64,000 bases of DNA, taken from Trichoplax sp. H2. Taxonomy: Eukaryota > Placozoa > Uniplacotomia > Trichoplacea. Below the pieces are notes generated by a model. It worked only from the letters and a program-made list of their open reading frames with translations. It was not told where the DNA came from and did no database searches. Below are positions 41,254 to 62,339 of the stretch, in pieces; position 1 is the stretch's first letter; the number at the start of each line of letters is the position of its first letter. The position numbers and the translations under genes are program-made. The stretch is taken from positions 37,990-101,989 of the forward strand of contig NOWV01000232.1 of the NCBI GenBank assembly GCA_003344405.1, written 5' to 3'.

Positions 41254-42292
41254 TATATAGGCTATTTATTTATCCAAATTTAATAGCAGGTCCACAAAAA
41301 TTGAGCTATCTTTATTAACGTAATATATTTATATTTGCAGACGGGCTAGTTGGTTTGCTAGTTACCGGCTTATCATGGACTGCGTATATACAGTATGATT
41401 TACCTTCTGTCTATATTGTAGTATTTTCCTCAGTGAAAGTCCACTAACAATCTTTTTAGGAATACAGTAAGCTAAATCTTTCGTTTATTCAGTTATACTA
41501 TTATTTAGAATACATGCTATTTGTTAATTAATTAAATGATGATCGATCGCCAATAATTTCACTTACTAAAGTCCAAATTAATATTAACATACATTCGAAA
41601 TATCGTTGCCTAGTTTTGAAAGTGTTTATCGCAAGATGCGCATGCGTCAAGCTTTACTTTGGCCAAGGTAGTTTCTAAGATAATGGAGGTTATCCTGGTT
41701 GGAATTATTGTCAGGGACTTTTAAGACATAAGCATTTATCTTAATAGTCCCTGAATTTATACTATCCTGTACGTTATACTGTAGTCTATGATAGTTGCTA
41801 GCCGTCAATTTACTGTACAGCAGAGGTCTGCATTCAGTAGTTCAAAAGTTATCCATCCAATGACAGAAGAAACTACACATGGACAAAACTAATGTCACTC
41901 GCTTCCTAGTGTAGGAACTGCTCTAGGCACGTAATATAGTGACATATTTTGGCTTACGACTTTACACCCAAATTCAATATCACCAGGACATCCATGCTGA
42001 CCCTATACTGTACAATTTGTATATAGCGGGCAGACGGTGATACGCTGTATCTGTACAGTCTGTTCTGCGCACAACCCTTAGTAGTGCAGTCACTTCATCC
42101 AAGACTTTTTCCCTAACCCTAACCCGAGCCCTAACCCGTACAGCATGGTACTACGGCACTACTGCAAGTATCGGTCACGGTCAGCACTAGTAGTCCATAC
42201 GTACTCCAGTACTACAAACAAATTTAGTGGAGTGTGGAATCCCTCGACACAACAGGTGTAGTGCTACTGCTAAGGAAGATCTCGACGTTCGC
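41254..42292. other. Divergent promoter region of CIBAR1 and HEATR3
   Basis: About 1 kb between two start codons pointing away from each other. It has scattered TACTGTAC and GTACAG words (near 41770, 41815, 42005 and 42050) and the telomere-like repeat at 42111-42137. No exon is seen. Confidence 0.6.
42111..42137. promoter_or_regulatory. Telomere-like repeat (telo-box) upstream of HEATR3
   Basis: CCCTAACCCTAACCC, three bases, then CCCTAACCC: the C-strand of the animal TTAGGG telomere repeat, about 4.5 units long. It ends 155 bp before the HEATR3 ATG. It may be an interstitial telomeric remnant or a promoter element. Telo-boxes are known in promoters of translation and ribosome genes in plants and fungi; any such role here is inference. 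Confidence 0.7.
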
Positions 42293-45200
42293 ATGGGTAA
42301 ATCAAATCTCGGTCAAAAGCGTGGAAAAAAATCGAAGAAAAGCAACGCAGCGCCTGCTGTTGGGACCACATTTAATAGTGTGGATATTCCTATCCTGGGA
42401 AAGGTAATGAAAGAATAAGAGATTGTAAAGTTGGAATACTAGATATTTCGTTGTATACGATTCATTCTGCCTTGAGCTCAATGCTAGCATCAGTAATTTC
42501 TGTCATAATATTCCACAATAGACCTGTATGATGGAGTATACGGCACCAGTAGACAACCTGCTGTATAATGTATATGGGCACAATAAATTCATTTTACTAC
42601 GGATGAAATAAATGATTATTCTTCATAATGGCATGCAACCACATGCCTTGTGTACTGTACTTGTAAAGGAAAGATAGATGTTGGCTGATTGCAAGGCATG
42701 GACTACTAAATTTACGAGCGAATGTAGTAGCCCATGACTTCGGTATAGACTGTAGCTGTAGACGTACAATTACCTTTTAGATCAGGAATGGGCAATACAC
42801 CGACCATCCAAGCAGACAGTGTCAATAAGCATAACTCAAGGTATACCTTACAATTTTCAATCTACCGCAGTATTGCCCATCCTTGCTTTAGAGATCAGCC
42901 TTGCCTGCTTGGTAAAGCTGAAAGATGAACTACATAAATGCTGTACGTGTATAGCTCGCCATTTTGCTTGCAAGATGAGGAGACTACGAATGATATCTTA
43001 ATAACAATTCATATTACTATGCTCTACTGTGCAGATCTGCAATCGTGAAGCAGGAATAGATAGCATAGATGGTTTTATGGAAATGCATTTATTTAAATGA
43101 AATTACATTAGTAATAAATGCACAATTGCACATTTTGTATGGTAAATACGTAAATACGACATACGCATGCATTGCCTAAAGCACATTAACACTAGACATA
43201 TACGCGTACTTTTCCATTAACAATAGTACAGTACTTGGAGTATTTAAGCACATAAAGCAGTATACGTATATCGCATACTTTATAGAATCTAATTACTCAC
43301 CGCCAGTCCGTAATGATATCATTATTAATGTTCACAAAAGTAGAGTACAATTTGATATTTTGTCATAGGCGTAAAATGAATAAGATGAGATTATTGATAT
43401 CAGTATACTTACATATATAAACAGCTTTCGTCAAAGGATGATTCGGAAAGACAGTGTGCTTGTACCAGCTTAGCCAGTATCGTACTGGACGAGAACAACT
43501 TACCTCATTTATTAAAGAATAACGTAATCGGAAAATTAGGTGTTCTACTATGTGACGACAATATAAACGTTATCCAAGCTGCTGCAGGAACATTAAGGAA
43601 TATAGCTATTAATGCCGGTCCTGATGTATGTCAGCGCATGGTATCCAAAGACCAAATCTTGGAATCTTTATCTTCATCGCTAAATATGGTAGGGGTATTT
43701 CGTAAAAACAGTAACTTAAATCATTAGCAAATACTGTAGCATGCCTAGCTTCGTGCGCTAATTACGAATTACTGTAGGATTTGTAAATCTTTATAAAAAT
43801 GTAACAAATAGGATAGTAAATAATGAACTTTACTTAGTCGCGAAGTCACTGATTTTTAGCTATTTGCAGACATAATGTAATATGCTGTATATCTATACAA
43901 TCGAACAATGTTGTAGTGCCTCTTCTAGTCAATTTGTAATTTTTAATGGTGACGTTAAAATTATTAACCATTATTGGTATTACAGATTTATTACCTGAGC
44001 AATGATCTTTAATATTATAATCGCTTTTTATGTCGTAACAGATACTTGGAATGCTAAATCAGCCGGGTCGTAATGATGAAAACACTGAAAGGGAAAGCAT
44101 TGCTGTAGATAGTCTTGATCATATCCTCAATGTTTTATGGAATATTTGGTAATTTTTTTTATAAGTTGGTTAACGTTCTTTCGGTTTGATTCCTTATCAA
44201 TACTAACTAAATTATTTCTGTAATAAAATTACTTAAAACAGTGAAAATTCTAGCGATGCAATCCATTACGTTAATCTGGAGAAGCTTCCTCTTTTGGTAA
44301 TTCAATGTATAAGCCTACCGTCGGCAAGTAAATGTTTACAAATTTCTGCAGGTATCTCTTATGTTACTATTATGTTTATGTTTTAAAATGCTAATCCAAT
44401 TGAATATTGTTACGAAAGGGAATCATGAGTTTAACATGCTTTTAATCATTTGACTTTACCCACGTCTTATAGCTCAGTGTTTATATACCATCACTGAGGA
44501 TAATCCTGCAAGTGGCCAGCATTTATGCAAGTCGCAGGATCATCTGAAAGTTATTGATACTATCTTGTCATCGGATGGGAATGATTCTCATTATTTTTTA
44601 CTCAAAGTATTAATTGCAGGTTTGTTTACGATGGTATTTCGGCATTACCAAGTTTTTTGCATTTTTTGCTACAAATTTTTTTACGATGTATTGGCTGTAG
44701 GTACAATGATGAATGTTAAATCAACAATAGAAGCCGAAGCCTGGGAGAAAGTTCTCGGTACCGTTGCTAACGTTCTAAGACAAGTTCTTACATTTAATGC
44801 TGTCACTGAAATGACTTCGATGGTAAAGATACTGCAGGCTGATACCGAAACGAATGATAGCCTTATGAAAAGATCATTTGATGATCAGCTGGAGAAGATT
44901 GCTAATTTCCTTAATGCTCAACAAATCGCTTTGGAGATAATAGCGAACGCATTCTTAAGCGAGGAAGGTAAATATGCGTTTTTAGAGGTGAAATTTATTT
45001 TGAAATTAATGTCATTCAACAGTTTTACCGGTTAGTTTTATCTCAGACTTTATGCTATGAATTTAAACAGATGACAATGATGATAACGATGAATGGCAGG
45101 ATTTATCTGATGGTCTTGAAAATGAAGACGAAATGGAGGAAGATAGCGACTTCAATGCAATCGTATGTGAATGAAGATTTAAAGTAGTATGTAGTAATGG

Positions 45201-46675
45201 GTTCTTATGCTCTAGTAATTTTCGTTCATTTTTTGAATTTTTCCTATCTTTAGCCTAATTTCGCCAACAATTCTGAAGTTTATACTGCATTTAACAATTA
45301 TCAGCTTCCAATGACGGTACTATACTTTAAGTTGTTTCTAATGGCTACATGTTTTGTATAGATGTATAAAATTTGAAGTAGCAACCGCTGGTCAAGAGCT
45401 TAACTGATTGATAAATCTGCCGTTATGTTTTTAGATTTTAAAAAAAATAGAGTTTGCAGATCAGAATCTGTATGCAACTTACCAAGCACACGTACGGGGT
45501 AGACCATTACTAAGAAAGTATGTTAAGAGTTGCTTGATTGTAGCCAATTAATGAATATTCCTTTAAAATTTACTTATGTAACGTGTGATATTTTACCACA
45601 ATTCAGATAACTATCTACGGTTTTTTGATGTCGATAGGTTGGATGCAATACAAGTAAGAGCCTTGTCATGTCTAGATAACATGTTCTCTCTAGCGGATGT
45701 TGACTTGCAGTGCGATCAAGATGCCTTAGAAGCAATATGGAATGCATTATTTCAACTGGGATTCGGCCATACTGGTTTGTTCTTATTTAGTATTCTTGAA
45801 CACCTTTCTTGACCTAGTATAACTGCTTTACTACTTTTAAATGTTACTAGAGAGTATTCATTGCCGTAGAACTGACCATCATTTTATGGAATCGGTGATT
45901 TGTACTATGAGATCTCTCCTACAAAGACTATATCGTTGCAATTCTAAGGTCTACTACTACTATAGAGAAAAATATTTTTCGTAACTATGTAGAGCTTTAT
46001 TGTGTGCTATTAATAATCATAATACTGCTATCATAAATTTGGTGCAAGTAGTGTCTAAATGAAGAACAACTGACTGCCCTAGCTGAATATCTCAATAATA
46101 GCTCCATAAGCGACCACACAAAAGCTGGGTTAGTAGGGTTACTAGGTATCGCTGGACAGATGGCAAAAACTTGGGAGAATGATTCTGGATTACAAGTATT
46201 GAGAGTATGTACATTTTAACTAAAGAATAAGTGACGCATAGACTTAGTTTAATTGTATACTGATCCATACTGGCGACTAAGACTTAACTGATTATGCCAA
46301 TGACTAGTTAACTGGAACAGTTCTATGTGTACTTAGCCAAAAAGAAGATAACTTATGGCTTGCTGCTGAAGCAGTGGATTCACTGATAGATATATTCGCA
46401 GATGGTAACGTTGCGGATACAGTTGCAAAGCAGCTTCGTGTCGTCGAACATTTACAGCAGTTATTACCAAGAATGAAATCGAAGGTATTCATACTATATA
46501 CTGTACTATTATAGGATACTAACAGACTATCCTCATATATTTATTTTTGAAAATTTTAAAACCATTGCAGATGAAGTCGGAGAGAGCAAACTTAGGGAAG
46601 AAGTTCCACTTTGTAGATAATGTTCGATTAAATTTAGTCCGTTTTATAAAGTACAAGAATGAGCAGACACCCTGA
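42293..46675 (+). CDS. HEATR3: HEAT repeat-containing protein 3 (Syo1-type ribosomal protein chaperone)
   Basis: The Syo1/HEATR3 family escorts uL18 (RPL5), with uL5, into the nucleus for 60S assembly. The start at 42293 reads MGKSNLGQKRGKKSKKSN, the basic N-terminus of the family. I prefer it to the in-frame ATG at 42227, which adds an unrelated leader. The second exon (from about 43431) has SERQCACTSLASIV and AAAGTLRNIAINAGPDVCQ. Later exons read ERESIAVDSLDHILNVLWNI (about 44095), QCLYTITEDNPASGQHLCKS (about 44474), LEKIANFLNAQQIALEIIAN (about 44890) and an acidic NDDNDEWQDLSDGLENEDE insert (about 45072). Then come VRALSCLDNMFSLADVDLQ (about 45655), GLVGLLGIAGQMAKTW and WLAAEAVDSLIDIFADGN. 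The end is VRLNLVRFIKYKNEQTP with TGA at 46673-46675. Armadillo/HEAT repeats with the family's acidic loop are all in order; about 600 residues. Confidence 0.93.
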
Positions 46676-47211
46676 TTTAAAAGTTAGCAGTAAAAGCAAC
46701 TTATTAAATTCTTCATTCTCTTCATTAATCTATAAATGATATGTTACAGTAAGAATTATTATTATTCACGATCTTGATAAAGAGTTTTTCAATGAAATAA
46801 AATGTGCTAATCTACGAGTATACTTCTTATCGGTCAGCAATATTTGAGAGTTAAATCTCTTTTTACAACAAATACCAATTATGATAGACAATTTAGCATA
46901 TACAGTACTATTTAAGGATATGTACGATGTATGGATATAACCGATTTATGTCACTGTACCATGATCATCACTAGTGTTATTTAGTACAAAAGTCACAAGT
47001 TACAGATACGATTATACTGTATTATTGCAATATTACATTATATAGCACTTTACTTGAGTTAGCAGGTATACGTATTACGTATACTGTATTGTAAGCGTCT
47101 GCATCACGTAATATCAAACGTCTTGCATGGTGCTAGGAGAACTATCAGTAGTAAATAGATTATCACTCCGATCATATAGTATTCGCTTAAATTACTGTAG
47201 AATTCATATAT
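46676..47211. other. Convergent spacer between HEATR3 and uS17m
   Basis: AT-rich 3' flanks of two converging genes, with AATAAA at about 46797. No exon or RNA gene is seen. Confidence 0.55.
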
Positions 47212-48144
47212 CTAGTCGTACTGGTAGACCATTTTTTTGGTGTTTGACAGCAATTTGTTACCACCTTTCTCTATGATCTCCAAGATCTTAAAGTGTTTAA
47301 TTTTACTTATTTGAGGACTTTCACCAACTCTGACTAGATCGCCGATTCGACACTTTGATTTCTCATCATGGGCAAAAATTTTATTCTTTCGTAGGTAAAA
47401 CTATATAAGAAATAAGTGCAATGTCAGTAGTATCGTTACAAGCGAAGAGTGCGCATCATTCGAGGTGTGATATTGTACAAATTATATTATCAGTACTAGT
47501 ATACCGGAGTGCACTGAGTTAATTTATAGTAATTTACAGGCACTGATACTTTGGAATCGAGTAAGATAATATCCGCTGGCATGCTTGCACTGTTCCTTGC
47601 ACAATATGTACACGTGTAGTGCAATAAAGCAGGTTTGAACGCTATAGTTTTCAATGTTTGAACTCCAAATTATATAAGTCATAGTTTATACTACATATAC
47701 AACCCTATTTTGGCATTGCCATGGAATCAAAACCTGATGACTACAACTTCTCTACAAGTCTAGAACAGAAACAGTCATAACTTGGTTTTTGCAGATACAC
47801 TTGCAATCTACTGCACATCATCTTCCATTAACTGTCCATATAGTACTGTAAATTACTAGGAAATAACTCCACCGCGTTACTGGTGGTCGTCTTAACAAAC
47901 ACTTGCACGGTAGACTTTATCGTCTACCGAAATGTCGACTAACTACTGTAATATTACGTACGATCAATGCACAAGAAAGGATAAGAAGAAAAGCGGTATA
48001 CAGCTGTAACATGGCGTCGTATAGCATGATTACTGCATCACGTACCTTGCACACCCTAGGATTTAAAACCGATCGGACGATTTCTACTTTGACAGTCTTG
48101 GCCATGCTCGTGGAAATAACACGACCTATACTAGACGCAGGCAT
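47212..48144 (-). CDS. MRPS17: Small ribosomal subunit protein uS17, mitochondrial
   Basis: Two exons, 48046-48144 and 47212-47400, join in phase 0 across a 645-bp intron (AAG|GTACGT donor, TCTTATATAG acceptor) and encode 95 residues. Exon 1 reads SSIGRVISTSMAKTVKVEI and then VRSVLNPRVCK, the uS17 core G-V-x-S-x-x-M-x-K-T. Exon 2 starts FYLRKNKIFAHDEKSKCRIG and then DLVRVGE, the conserved HDE..C.IGD..R segment. It continues SKIKHFKILEIIEKGG. The protein binds 16S-type rRNA early in assembly of the mitochondrial small subunit. It is the mitochondrial rather than cytosolic form because it lacks the long N-terminal eukaryotic extension. It is shorter than human MRPS17 (about 130 residues), missing mainly the C-terminal tail. 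No separate presequence is seen. TAG is at 47212-47214. Confidence 0.88.
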
Positions 48145-48897
48145 AGTGTTGAATTACTTCCCCTTTGATATGACTTTTTCCTTATACCTAATTAAACGAT
48201 TAAAAAAGAGCAACAAGACTCGAAAAGAGGTAGAGTAGATCCAATCTGGTATCAACGCTAATTTTGCTCGATCTGTTTAATAAAAGTCTGCGCAGTTCGG
48301 TGAAAATTACTTGGTACATTTCTAGTAGAAGAAAAAAGACCCAGAATACACTAGGCATGACTCGGACGGTCGGACGCTTTGGCCTCATATTCGTCAAATA
48401 CTGTTTGAAAGATTTCGTTATAATGTCATTAAGCCAATGTTCGATTCTGTAATAATTCATTTATTTTTCTAAATTAAGTCATATTACATAAAATTCTATT
48501 CTATTTACTAAGTTCTGCTTGAAAGTAGTGATATCACGTCATAACTGTTCTTGAATTAGTAGAAATGATTCGAGAAAAATCGGTGCAGGAGATCCATACT
48601 ACAGTCAGTGATAATTAATCAGTATCTGGTCTAAAAAGTCTGTCCATCCGAAGAGGTTCAAATTTACGGAACAAGACTACTGTACTGTACTGTACGTTCA
48701 CTAGTGTATAGTACAGTACATTGCAGCGTAGTGTGCGTATTCATTGACGTATAGTACGTTGGTTCTGTACAGTATGTACGTGACATGTATAAAGCGTCTG
48801 ATTTAGTCGATATGATTGGAATATTAACGCTATCACATTATCGAATTATTGAAATATCAAATTATACTATTTATGTATAATTATGAAATTTGATAGG
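48145..48897. other. Intergenic region with GTACA words
   Basis: Promoter side of uS17m. Overlapping frames on both strands at 48200-48460 (86 codons on the minus strand, 62 on the plus) have no recognisable family. A small cluster of GTACTGTAC motifs lies at 48680-48720. Confidence 0.45.
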
Positions 48898-50550
<1,653 letters not shown>

Positions 50551-52221
50551 TAGGCAGGAGGTAGTATGAACTGAGTGATTTAAAAAATGGAAATAAAAAA
50601 TAGGTTATAGCGATAATAAACAACGACTACTGCAAAAGTTACGTTTGCATTATTATTCTTTGAGATATTGCGATGTCTATGTAAAAACAGGGACTACTGT
50701 GAATTAAGATTTTACTAACCTTATGATCTCATCGTTCACCCAAAATTGCACCTACATGAATTCGCGATAGTGGCAAATGCTAGAAGAATCATTTACATAC
50801 GTGCTGTATAGCCAGTCAATGTCCTTTTTTTGATAATACATAAATTACGCATATATTATATTAGTATCCATTCTTATACACTTAGAATTAATTATAAAGC
50901 AGTCAGCCGAACCTGCAGCTGTAGTACGGGTTTCTCTTGCTATGCAGCACAACTCTTCTTTAAATGCTTACTATGATTAAGTAAATGCATTAAAGCTTTA
51001 GGCCCCTTGACTTTCAGATCGAAGAGCAGTATATTCCCTCATTGATTTTTTGATTTTTCTTTTTATATTGACATCGACTGAGCAGCTTCAGTCAATTATA
51101 CGAAAATTATATACTAAGTTGGTTGAATCAACTGCTCATACACGAGTATGTTGCAGTTAGCAGCTCAACGTAGACTTTAACTTGGTAAGTAATTGATCAA
51201 GAAAATTTTTATGCTGCGTATTGTCTAAGTTGTGTCAAATTCTTGTTCTATTCTATGTACTGATATCTAAATTGTGTCATAAAATTGAAAATAATCCTTA
51301 CCGTAAAACTTGATAATAATGCACTGAGGAAGAATAAATTAATTATTTAATTGCATATATAACGCCTCAATACAGTATGCATCTTTTTATTTTTTAAATT
51401 TTCGATGAGGGTATAACCTAATTTGTACGGTACTATACAGCTGGCAAATGGGCTAATTTATAACAAGCGAATGAAACCAGTTCGCCTGCCCACTTTCATG
51501 ATATGCAACTTATATACCGGAGACGAATATTAGTGCTATGTTATAAGTATTTATTGGCTTTGATCGGTTTAATTAAAGGTGTAAAAATTCATACTAAATT
51601 TCATTAACTCTTATCGCATACTGTAGCGCATACCATTTAATGTAGTAATGTAGGTTTTGACGTTACTATACTTACATCTGGTCTAGTCTACCCTATAGTA
51701 TCAACAGGCACTACTTCAGAAAGGAATCGACCAATACCTACATTATCACAACAATTGATATGGCGATAATACCTGCGCAGCAAGTCTGTGTTACAAAGGT
51801 CGCTCTTCATAGCTTATGTAAAGGTCTACTCAGATAGATGTGATCTTAGACTCATTTTAGTGAAGTAACTGTATTCGATGAAATGTGTCTATACAGTTAG
51901 AATCATTTCATTGTTAAAGATCAGTTCTTATACGTATGTTCTCAGTAGCAGTCTGAATGAAGTGACATGATTTCGTTGAGATGCGATGACAATTCGACAT
52001 TGTGCACCATGAGAATAGATATTATGAGACATATATATGCTATATGGATAATTATACAGTATTTATTCGCGACCAATTTCTGTATCAACATCTTAATGGC
52101 AGTTGATTACTGTGGTTTGCAAAATATCTTGCCTAAAAATTCAATCAGTATCACAACAAATGATTCATTCTACAGATATTGTACACATAGTAGTCAATTA
52201 GCCGTTTAAAATATGATTAAT
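50551..52221. other. Intergenic sequence between the copine fragments
   Basis: AT-rich. No exon of the copine or any other family was found, and frames such as 51967-52209 have no recognisable match. No clear repeat. Confidence 0.5.
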
Positions 52222-53325
52222 TTATGCTATCAATACTAACTGACGAAGTAAAAGTAGATATTAAGAAACAAAACAAGCTATCGCAAATGCTTCGAAATTG
52301 CCAAATGTCAGTAATCATTGTGGGGGTTGGATACACCGATTTTAGTGCTATGAATAATTGGATGGCTATAACGGAGTTTTAGTAAGGTATGGTGATTTAA
52401 ATTGTACTTGAAAAATATTAATACTTTAGTTTATTCTATATTAGATATTAAGTCGTCATCTGGAGAAGCTGCTGTGCATGATATTCTTCAATTTATTTAG
52501 GTTTGTATAGTCTGTATTACAATTACCCGTACCAGAGAGATTCTTAGCCTAGAGAATTAGTCGAATAGACTAACTATGATGCAGACATGTGAAATTTTTC
52601 ATTTATACGCTCCATATATTTTAGCGCAACATGTGCTCGCTGAAATTCTGAAGTAGTTATCGTAACATTACTTTCAGATAAATTCAGATCCTATACGATG
52701 TTGAAAATTAGAATACTACGAAATTTACTACAATGCAGCTGTTTCATTTGAAAAATAACTTTACTTATGAGGATATGGTATATGATACGGATTGATAAAT
52801 AGTTATTATTTTAGAGCTATAATTTAATCTTCTGAGGTTTCACTTATTCGTATCAATGATGAAATAGGAAAAAAATTTGAATAGAATTTGACATTGGGTT
52901 ATTCACCATGCTTTATGTAAAGATTTTCGCTAAGTTACACATGCAAGCAGTGCTAATCTCTGTTGATATTAAATGTTATATTATACCGTACTTTATATAA
53001 AGTTCTTGATATTCGATATTAATAGGCTAAGCTGTCTATCGGAAGAACAAAATAACTGAAAAGTTCAATTTCTGCTTAAAAATTAAAGAAATTGGACTCG
53101 GCATTCTTTACTTGGTATAGGGATGGCTACAGGATTAGTTGCATCTGGTATTTTTGTACTTATTTCTTTTTGTCTTCAGCTACCTTATTTTCTTCAGAAG
53201 ACATACATATATACCCGTATGCCTACTACGATTATTATAGTTGTGCATTGCATCGATAGCACCATTTTATGTTGAACATTTGAGAGTAAATGTTGACAAA
53301 CGTAAATAAACTACTGATAGCCTAC
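52222..53325. repeat. Segmental duplication, copy 2
   Basis: Partner of 49490-50550. It keeps the same order of copine exon remnants and downstream non-coding words, with more substitutions and small deletions inside the coding parts. Confidence 0.75.
52225..52656 (+). pseudogene. Copine 3' fragment 2 (heavily decayed)
   Basis: Remnants of three exons are visible. The first, about 52228-52385, is recognised by LLTDEV.VDI, ANASKLPNVS and FSAM, with several frameshifts and stops. The second, about 52447-52500, reads KSSSGEAAVHDILQFI and then TAG. The third, about 52608-52656, reads APYILAQHVLAEILK and then TAG. It shares the lost Gln codon position with fragment 1 and resembles that fragment more than the intact gene, so it probably derives from the same duplication. 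Confidence 0.8.
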
Positions 53326-53767
53326 CAAAAGTGATTTAATTTAAAGTGAAGAAAGAAGTAATATGTAGTTAGCAATCATGGACGTATTTTACTCATTGTT
53401 TAATAGGTACATACAGAAGCTGGTGACCAGATTGCCATGGCTCTAAATTATCTCGATAGCTTCTCGTATTGAATCTCATATAATAACTGCCAATATAGTG
53501 CGAAAGTTAAGCTTATACTAGCCCACGTTGACACATTCTAATGCAGAGGTAAAATTGTATTTTGTGATCTCTTCGCTCGTTCATCCGTATGATAATGCAA
53601 ATTTATAGCAGTGAAAAGTGCTAGATGGATTATGGATAGCTAAGAGGTTGGTTAGCCTCTCCCTTCTTTATAATCTAATACTATAGTAATACTGGTGGTA
53701 AACTATAATCATTGCAGTTAGTTTGATATTCATCCTTCTAAATGAATCATGAAGTTCTTAGTCATGC
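53326..53767. other. Intergenic sequence
   Basis: No exon, RNA gene or repeat recognised. Confidence 0.45.
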
Positions 53768-54340
53768 CTTTTAATCTGTGGTACAGTTACAGAGCATCTA
53801 TTCTCTATTGCAGTGCAAGTACAGCTTACTTTCCTGTACATTACTTATGGTAATTATGCGTAGTTCAACGTAATCAATTTTTAGGACTTGTGAGCTTGAA
53901 GACAGGAATATTATGGAACTTCTTTATTGATTTTTCTGTATCTAGGAAAGCAGTTGCATAGGACAGTAATAATTGCTCGAGGAAAGTATTATAGAGGCAT
54001 AAAGAGGTGTTTTTACCCCTATGGGAAATTCTCAATCAGGCTTTCTAATCTACGGTACGGTTACAGAACAATTTTCTCCCATTACATTATTATGTAATTC
54101 TTCTTCTTATTATTATGTGCTAGTATTGTACAAAATTTATATTCCTTTTCAGTGCATTGCTTATCTCAATTAGTTCAATATAATAAAATTTTAGGACTAG
54201 TAAACTTTAAGATAGAAATTTCATCACTAATTTTTTCCCTTCTTTCTAGGAAAGTTGCTTAGGATAGCATCAATAGCTCATAGAAATTACAAATTACAAA
54301 TATAAACATCATAGCGGTAAAAAGCCTTTTTTACTGCTAG
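53768..54340. repeat. Diverged tandem duplication, about 280-bp unit
   Basis: Two copies start with GTACAGTTACAGAGCA (about 53780) and GTACGGTTACAGAACA (about 54055). Both continue through CAGTGCA, TTTTAGGACT, a T-rich stretch ending TCTAGGAAAG, GGATAG or GGACAG, and a final run resembling GAGGTGTTTTTACCC / AAAAGCCTTTTTTAC. Each unit has about 20-25% differences. Non-coding. Confidence 0.7.
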
Positions 54341-54613
54341 GAAAAATAATCCGTTGTCCAGGTTGCTGTTGTCCAGACGCACTAAGGCTGTTTCCTAGTT
54401 TACTGTATATTGTACACCATACTGTCTATGGATTAGAGTAGATTAGACTGCTTTGTATTTTTATACTGAAGGGTGGAGCAGCATCTACGTGATACATTAA
54501 GGAACAAAAAGAATCAACAACTTCATTCCGTGCATAGTATCTATTAAACGTTGATCAGGAGTTAAATCATTGCCATCGAGATCTTGCTTTCTAGCTATCA
54601 GTGTTAAATAAGC

Positions 54614-59222
<4,609 letters not shown>

Positions 59223-60095
59223 AAGAAAAGTGCATTAACAACATTTACTTTTTATTTTCAGTATAACATAGACAGTAGTTTAATTCTATCAAGATTTTGA
59301 ATAAATAATAATCCTAGCAATGATTCCTTTCTGAGCGAGCAAAGTCTGCATCTTGATTGTCTATGTAATTGTTTATTTCTCATAATACCTAAATACACTT
59401 TCAATGCGACTGACAGGATTATAATTACCGTTCCTATAAAAAATCTTGTTGTATAATATTATGTACTTAGCTGATACTGTTGAAAGTATATAATCTTTGT
59501 CTTAAAATTATGTCATAGATTGTTGTTAGCTTCGACTTTTCATTACTAATCTTGTGCAAACGTTGGTAAATGGTTGAGAATGCAGAAAGTGGTTATTTGA
59601 AAAATAATGTTGAAGAGTAGCATGATGATTAGTGACGTGACCCACACGTGTGTGGCAACTGTAGGCTATTTTGCTCATTAGCGGTGATTGATAATTGTAA
59701 CACTTCAATGTAATTAACATAAGTATTGGTAATTTCTTAATTATACTTTTGCTTCTAAATTAAATTATCATATCAGTTTCAGCTAACATAGTTTTCGCTA
59801 CAAAATTTAAATATTTTTTACATAGCAAATCGAGACTGCAACTACAATAGGTCTAAAATTAAAAAAGTTGGGGAGTTTAACTACTCAAAATTGGTACACG
59901 TTTACAACAAATGTCAATAGGTAGTCAATTATAGATTTTACGTCCTTTTATTTGGTACAACTAGCAACAAGGAAGTTATCATAATACCATTTTTAATTAG
60001 CGGTACATATTATTTGCTAGTGAAACTAAAAGAGGTATAATACAAAAACAGGGATGAATAAAGTGGTATTTATGATGCAGGTGTGATACAGTTGT
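59223..60095. other. Convergent spacer between copine and NUDT21
   Basis: AT-rich 3' flanks. No exon is recognised; a 64-codon minus-strand frame at 59526-59720 has no family resemblance. Confidence 0.5.
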
Positions 60096-61916
<1,821 letters not shown>

Positions 61917-62339
61917 CTTCGATTGCGGTCAAAAGACGTCCGTGTGCAATTCTCCTCGAATGCGATTCGAGCCAAATTCTACAGTACAGTAGTCAGTCTT
62001 GCCGTAACACTCGGTAGTGAATGTACAGTAATACAGTATACCTGGACACTGCCGCCGAGAGCCATTGCTGTACCATACGAACACCCGTGTGCCAGCGCGC
62101 TGCATTTTGCGTTTTTTTATGACAGTAGTGCTACTGATGTCGATGTCGAAAACCCATAGTCAAGCTAATAGAGTGATCGTATTTTTCAACCAGAGCAGAC
62201 TCCTGGTACCTGGAAGAACATGGTAAAGAACATCGTAAGAGCATGCGTTTTAGGGTCCATGGTGCTGCCGCACGTTGTACCGTAACATACGGTGTAAAGT
62301 ACTGTACTATAGTCATGTGACTCATGTCTACAGTCCGTT
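61917..62339. other. Promoter side of NUDT21
   Basis: Less AT-rich than neighbouring sequence. A plus-strand frame of 78 codons at 61923-62159 starts almost at the NUDT21 ATG and has no recognisable family, so I do not call it a gene. A few TACAGTAC words are present. Confidence 0.45.

Noticed and set aside
47903-48238. A 111-codon plus-strand frame.
   Set aside because: It is antisense to uS17m exon 1 (48046-48144); the minus strand carries the conserved uS17 sequence.
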